This document shows positions 62,010-64,000 of a stretch of DNA of 64,000 nucleotides, piece by piece (within the stretch, counting starts at the first letter, position 1; every line of letters begins with the position of its first letter). The position numbers were made by a program, and so were the translations under genes. The notes beneath the pieces were generated by a model. It searched no databases and was not told where the DNA came from. It saw nothing but the letters and a program-made list of their open reading frames with translations. The stretch covers positions 6,634,001 through 6,698,000 of the forward strand of contig OX442322.1 of NCBI GenBank assembly GCA_949358305.1. The letters run 5' to 3'. The stretch is from Strigamia acuminata. Taxonomy: Eukaryota; Arthropoda; Chilopoda; Geophilomorpha; Linotaeniidae.

Positions 62010-64000
62010 TGGATCGTCGACTGCGGGGCCACCGACCACGTCTCTCACATCCAATCGTGGTTTACGAACTTTGAACACATTACGCCATTCGACATCGAGC
62101 TTGGACAGGGCAAGTCCAAAGTGACCGGACGGGGCAATGTACGACTTCAGACCTCGATTGACAATTGTGACTGTTTCGTAACTTTACATAATGTCTTGTT
62201 TGCACCGAACTTTGAGGCGAATCTAGTCTCCGTGAGCAAAATCGACAGAAATAAGTTTCACATTCATATTTTCAACGGGGAGATCAATGTTTACCAAACA
62301 GACATTCGCTCTTCAGTTCTCCGAGCGAAAGAGAAAGGCGGATTGTATTACGTGGACGGACTTTGCGCTACTCCGACTATTTCGACAACGGTTTCAACGT
62401 CTCATCAACCGGCTCCGACAGTTCCTGTCAAGACTTTAGTCACTTCAGAGGTTGATTTCGAGCCCATTCCGAAACCGAAACAGAAATCGAAAAATAAAAC
62501 GGAGTTTATGACGGATTTTCGTATCGAGTTGTCACCTTCTAACGTCGTGAACCAAATTCCGACCCCAACTCCCACCAATCCGTTACCAAATCCTAATCCT
62601 CCGCAAGTCCAGCTACCATCTCCCGTCCCATCCTATGCTGACGTCTCACAGTCAATCCCGACATCTCCCGCTGCCAAAAATCCTTCTCCACCCAAAAAGG
62701 AGACTGTTGCTAATCCGACGGCAAAGAAAGATGCAACCGGCTTATGGCACAGCCGACTTGGCCACCTTCATACCAACGCCATGCGTCTTCTGGCAGCCAA
62801 TGATCAGGTTTATGGCATGGAGCCTGCGGAAGTACGCCAGGATTTGGCGTGCAACGACTGTCGTATTGCAAAATCCATCCGCGCTTCGCATAAGCCCGAT
62901 CCAAATCCGATTACCACCAAGGCACTGGACCTCTTGCACATGGACGTCTGGGGGCCAGCGGAAACGACTTCAATTGGTGGAGCTCGATTTGTCTTCACGA
63001 TCATCGACGACGCGACCAGATATTGCTGGATTACACCGATTGCCCAAAAATCCCAAGTTTTTGGTGTCTTTAAGGATTTTGTCGCTCGGATTGAACGCGT
63101 CGCCAATACTCGAGTCAAAGCCATTCGTTCTGACCGCGGCGGGGAGTTCATGTCTAACGAATTCCTCAATTATCTCCGAGAAAAGGGCATCGAAGGTCAA
63201 CGCACCAACCCAAACTCGCCCGCTATGAACGGCACTGCGGAGCGGATCAACAGAACAATGGCCGACAACGTGAGATCGATTTTAAGCGAAACGAAACTTC
63301 CGAACGACTTGTGGGCGGAAATCGCAGTCACATTCGCTTATATAAAGAACCGATCTCCACATTCTCGTTTGAACAATCAGATCCCTTACATCTTGTGGCG
63401 ACAGCGTGCCCTTTCACTACGACATCTGCGCAAGATAGGATCGAAATGTTGGGTACATTTTACTACCCCAGGTCGCAAGAAACTCCAGATGCGTGCCTGG
63501 GAAGGTTACATTGTTGGATACGCTGTCGGCACACGGGGATATCGAATCTGGAACCCACTTGACGACAAAATCACAGAATCAACTCATGTCCGAATTGATG
63601 AAAAGCAATCCTATCGTCGAACTCTTCGAAATGGAAACGGAAACGGAAATCTACGGCAGTACATACCGTACTCGAATGTTGACCACAGTCCGAACGTTCA
63701 AGATATCCCGCAGTCGACTGTCACATTCGACGAGAACATTCAGTATCTCGATTGGCCAAAAGGATCGGACTCGGACCATGAATACTCATCATCAGACGAA
63801 GAGTCTGAGATGCCGCCATTAGAAGAGAGTTCGAGCTCGGCAGCATCTGCACAATTCCAGACACCGGAACGTCAGTTTCAAGAAGCATGTGCTTTGAGAT
63901 TGCCGAGTTCCGACAGCAATCTAGGTGATGACACGGATCGTGACATTGATGATATCGATGAAGTTTCTCTCGTGCCAATATCTAACTACACTTCCCCTCA
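61984..64000 (+). CDS. Cop-G Pol: protease and integrase (partial, open to window edge)
   Basis: This frame is open from the C run to the last base. Protease WIVDCGATDHV (near 62010) and VLFAPNFEANL. A Pro-rich linker, then the HHCC finger LWHSRLGHLH ... CNDCRIAK (near 62740-62870). Integrase catalytic Asp in LLHMDVWGP (near 62940), Asp in RSDRGGEF (near 63130) and Glu in GTAERINRT (near 63240) are all present. It continues with LWAEIAV, LRHLRKIGSKCW and GYRIWN, then an acidic linker towards RT, which lies past the edge. No stop is seen, so this copy is far better preserved than Cop-A or Cop-B. Confidence 0.9.

Larger units (their letters stand above)
59601..64000 (+). mobile_element. Cop-G: Ty1/copia element, runs off the right edge
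   Basis: 5' LTR (59601-60151), initiator tRNA-Met 3'-end primer site, leader, Gag and Pol through integrase into the linker. Same lineage as Cop-A and Cop-B. It is the innermost visible element on the right side of the stack. Confidence 0.93.

Overview
The window looks like one block of nested LTR retrotransposons from an animal genome, plausibly an arthropod. No host gene, tRNA, rRNA or CRISPR array could be supported. The eukaryotic reading rests on Ty1/copia and Ty3/gypsy polyproteins, LTRs with TATA boxes and poly(A) signals, and primer-binding sites matching initiator tRNA-Met (both the 3'-end type and the internal half-tRNA type first known from Drosophila copia). The species cannot be named from this sequence.

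I use working labels. Ele-1 (+, left edge to 2965) ends with an unrecognised Cys-rich ORF and an LTR. Gyp-A (-, about 2966-4827) is a decayed gypsy pol with a solo LTR in it (4001-4466). Cop-A (-, from 4828) is a decayed copia that entered Gyp-A. Cop-B (+, from 10280) entered the 5' leader of Cop-A. Cop-C (-, 10733-38990) entered the 5' LTR of Cop-B, splitting it across 28 kb; the 5-bp target duplication AGTTT is readable at both ends. Cop-D (+, 15690-21552, duplication AAATA) and Gyp-B (+, 21780-38399, duplication ATAC) both entered the 5' leader of Cop-C. Gyp-C (+, 28933-37297, duplication AATC) entered the 3' UTR of Gyp-B. Cop-B resumes at 38991 and its 3' LTR is cut at 44827 by Gyp-D (+). 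Gyp-D carries a truncated copia (Cop-E, 50705-51591), and its 3' LTR is cut at 58190 by Cop-F (+), whose gag is cut after 33 codons by Cop-G (+, 59601 to the right edge). The stack is six elements deep at Gyp-C and at Cop-G.

The youngest and most complete copies are Cop-D (one 1481-residue Gag-Pol frame, all catalytic motifs, LTRs differing at 3 sites in 318) and Gyp-C (Gag plus Pol joined by a textbook -1 frameshift signal). Cop-G is open to the window edge except for one extra C. Cop-A, Cop-B, Gyp-A, Gyp-B and Gyp-D carry stops, frameshifts or interruptions.

Three things look new. Gyp-D has a third gene where an envelope gene would sit: a predicted two-exon gene of about 950 codons with no envelope features, preceded by four hairpins in a row, three of them sharing one bulged stem. 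Cop-C is a non-autonomous copia with long open frames whose protease and integrase motifs are altered and which has no reverse transcriptase. Cop-D and Cop-F share paired leader hairpins with a compensatory base-pair change. A YY1/Pho-like motif (core ATGGC) recurs in nearly all of the copia LTRs or leaders.
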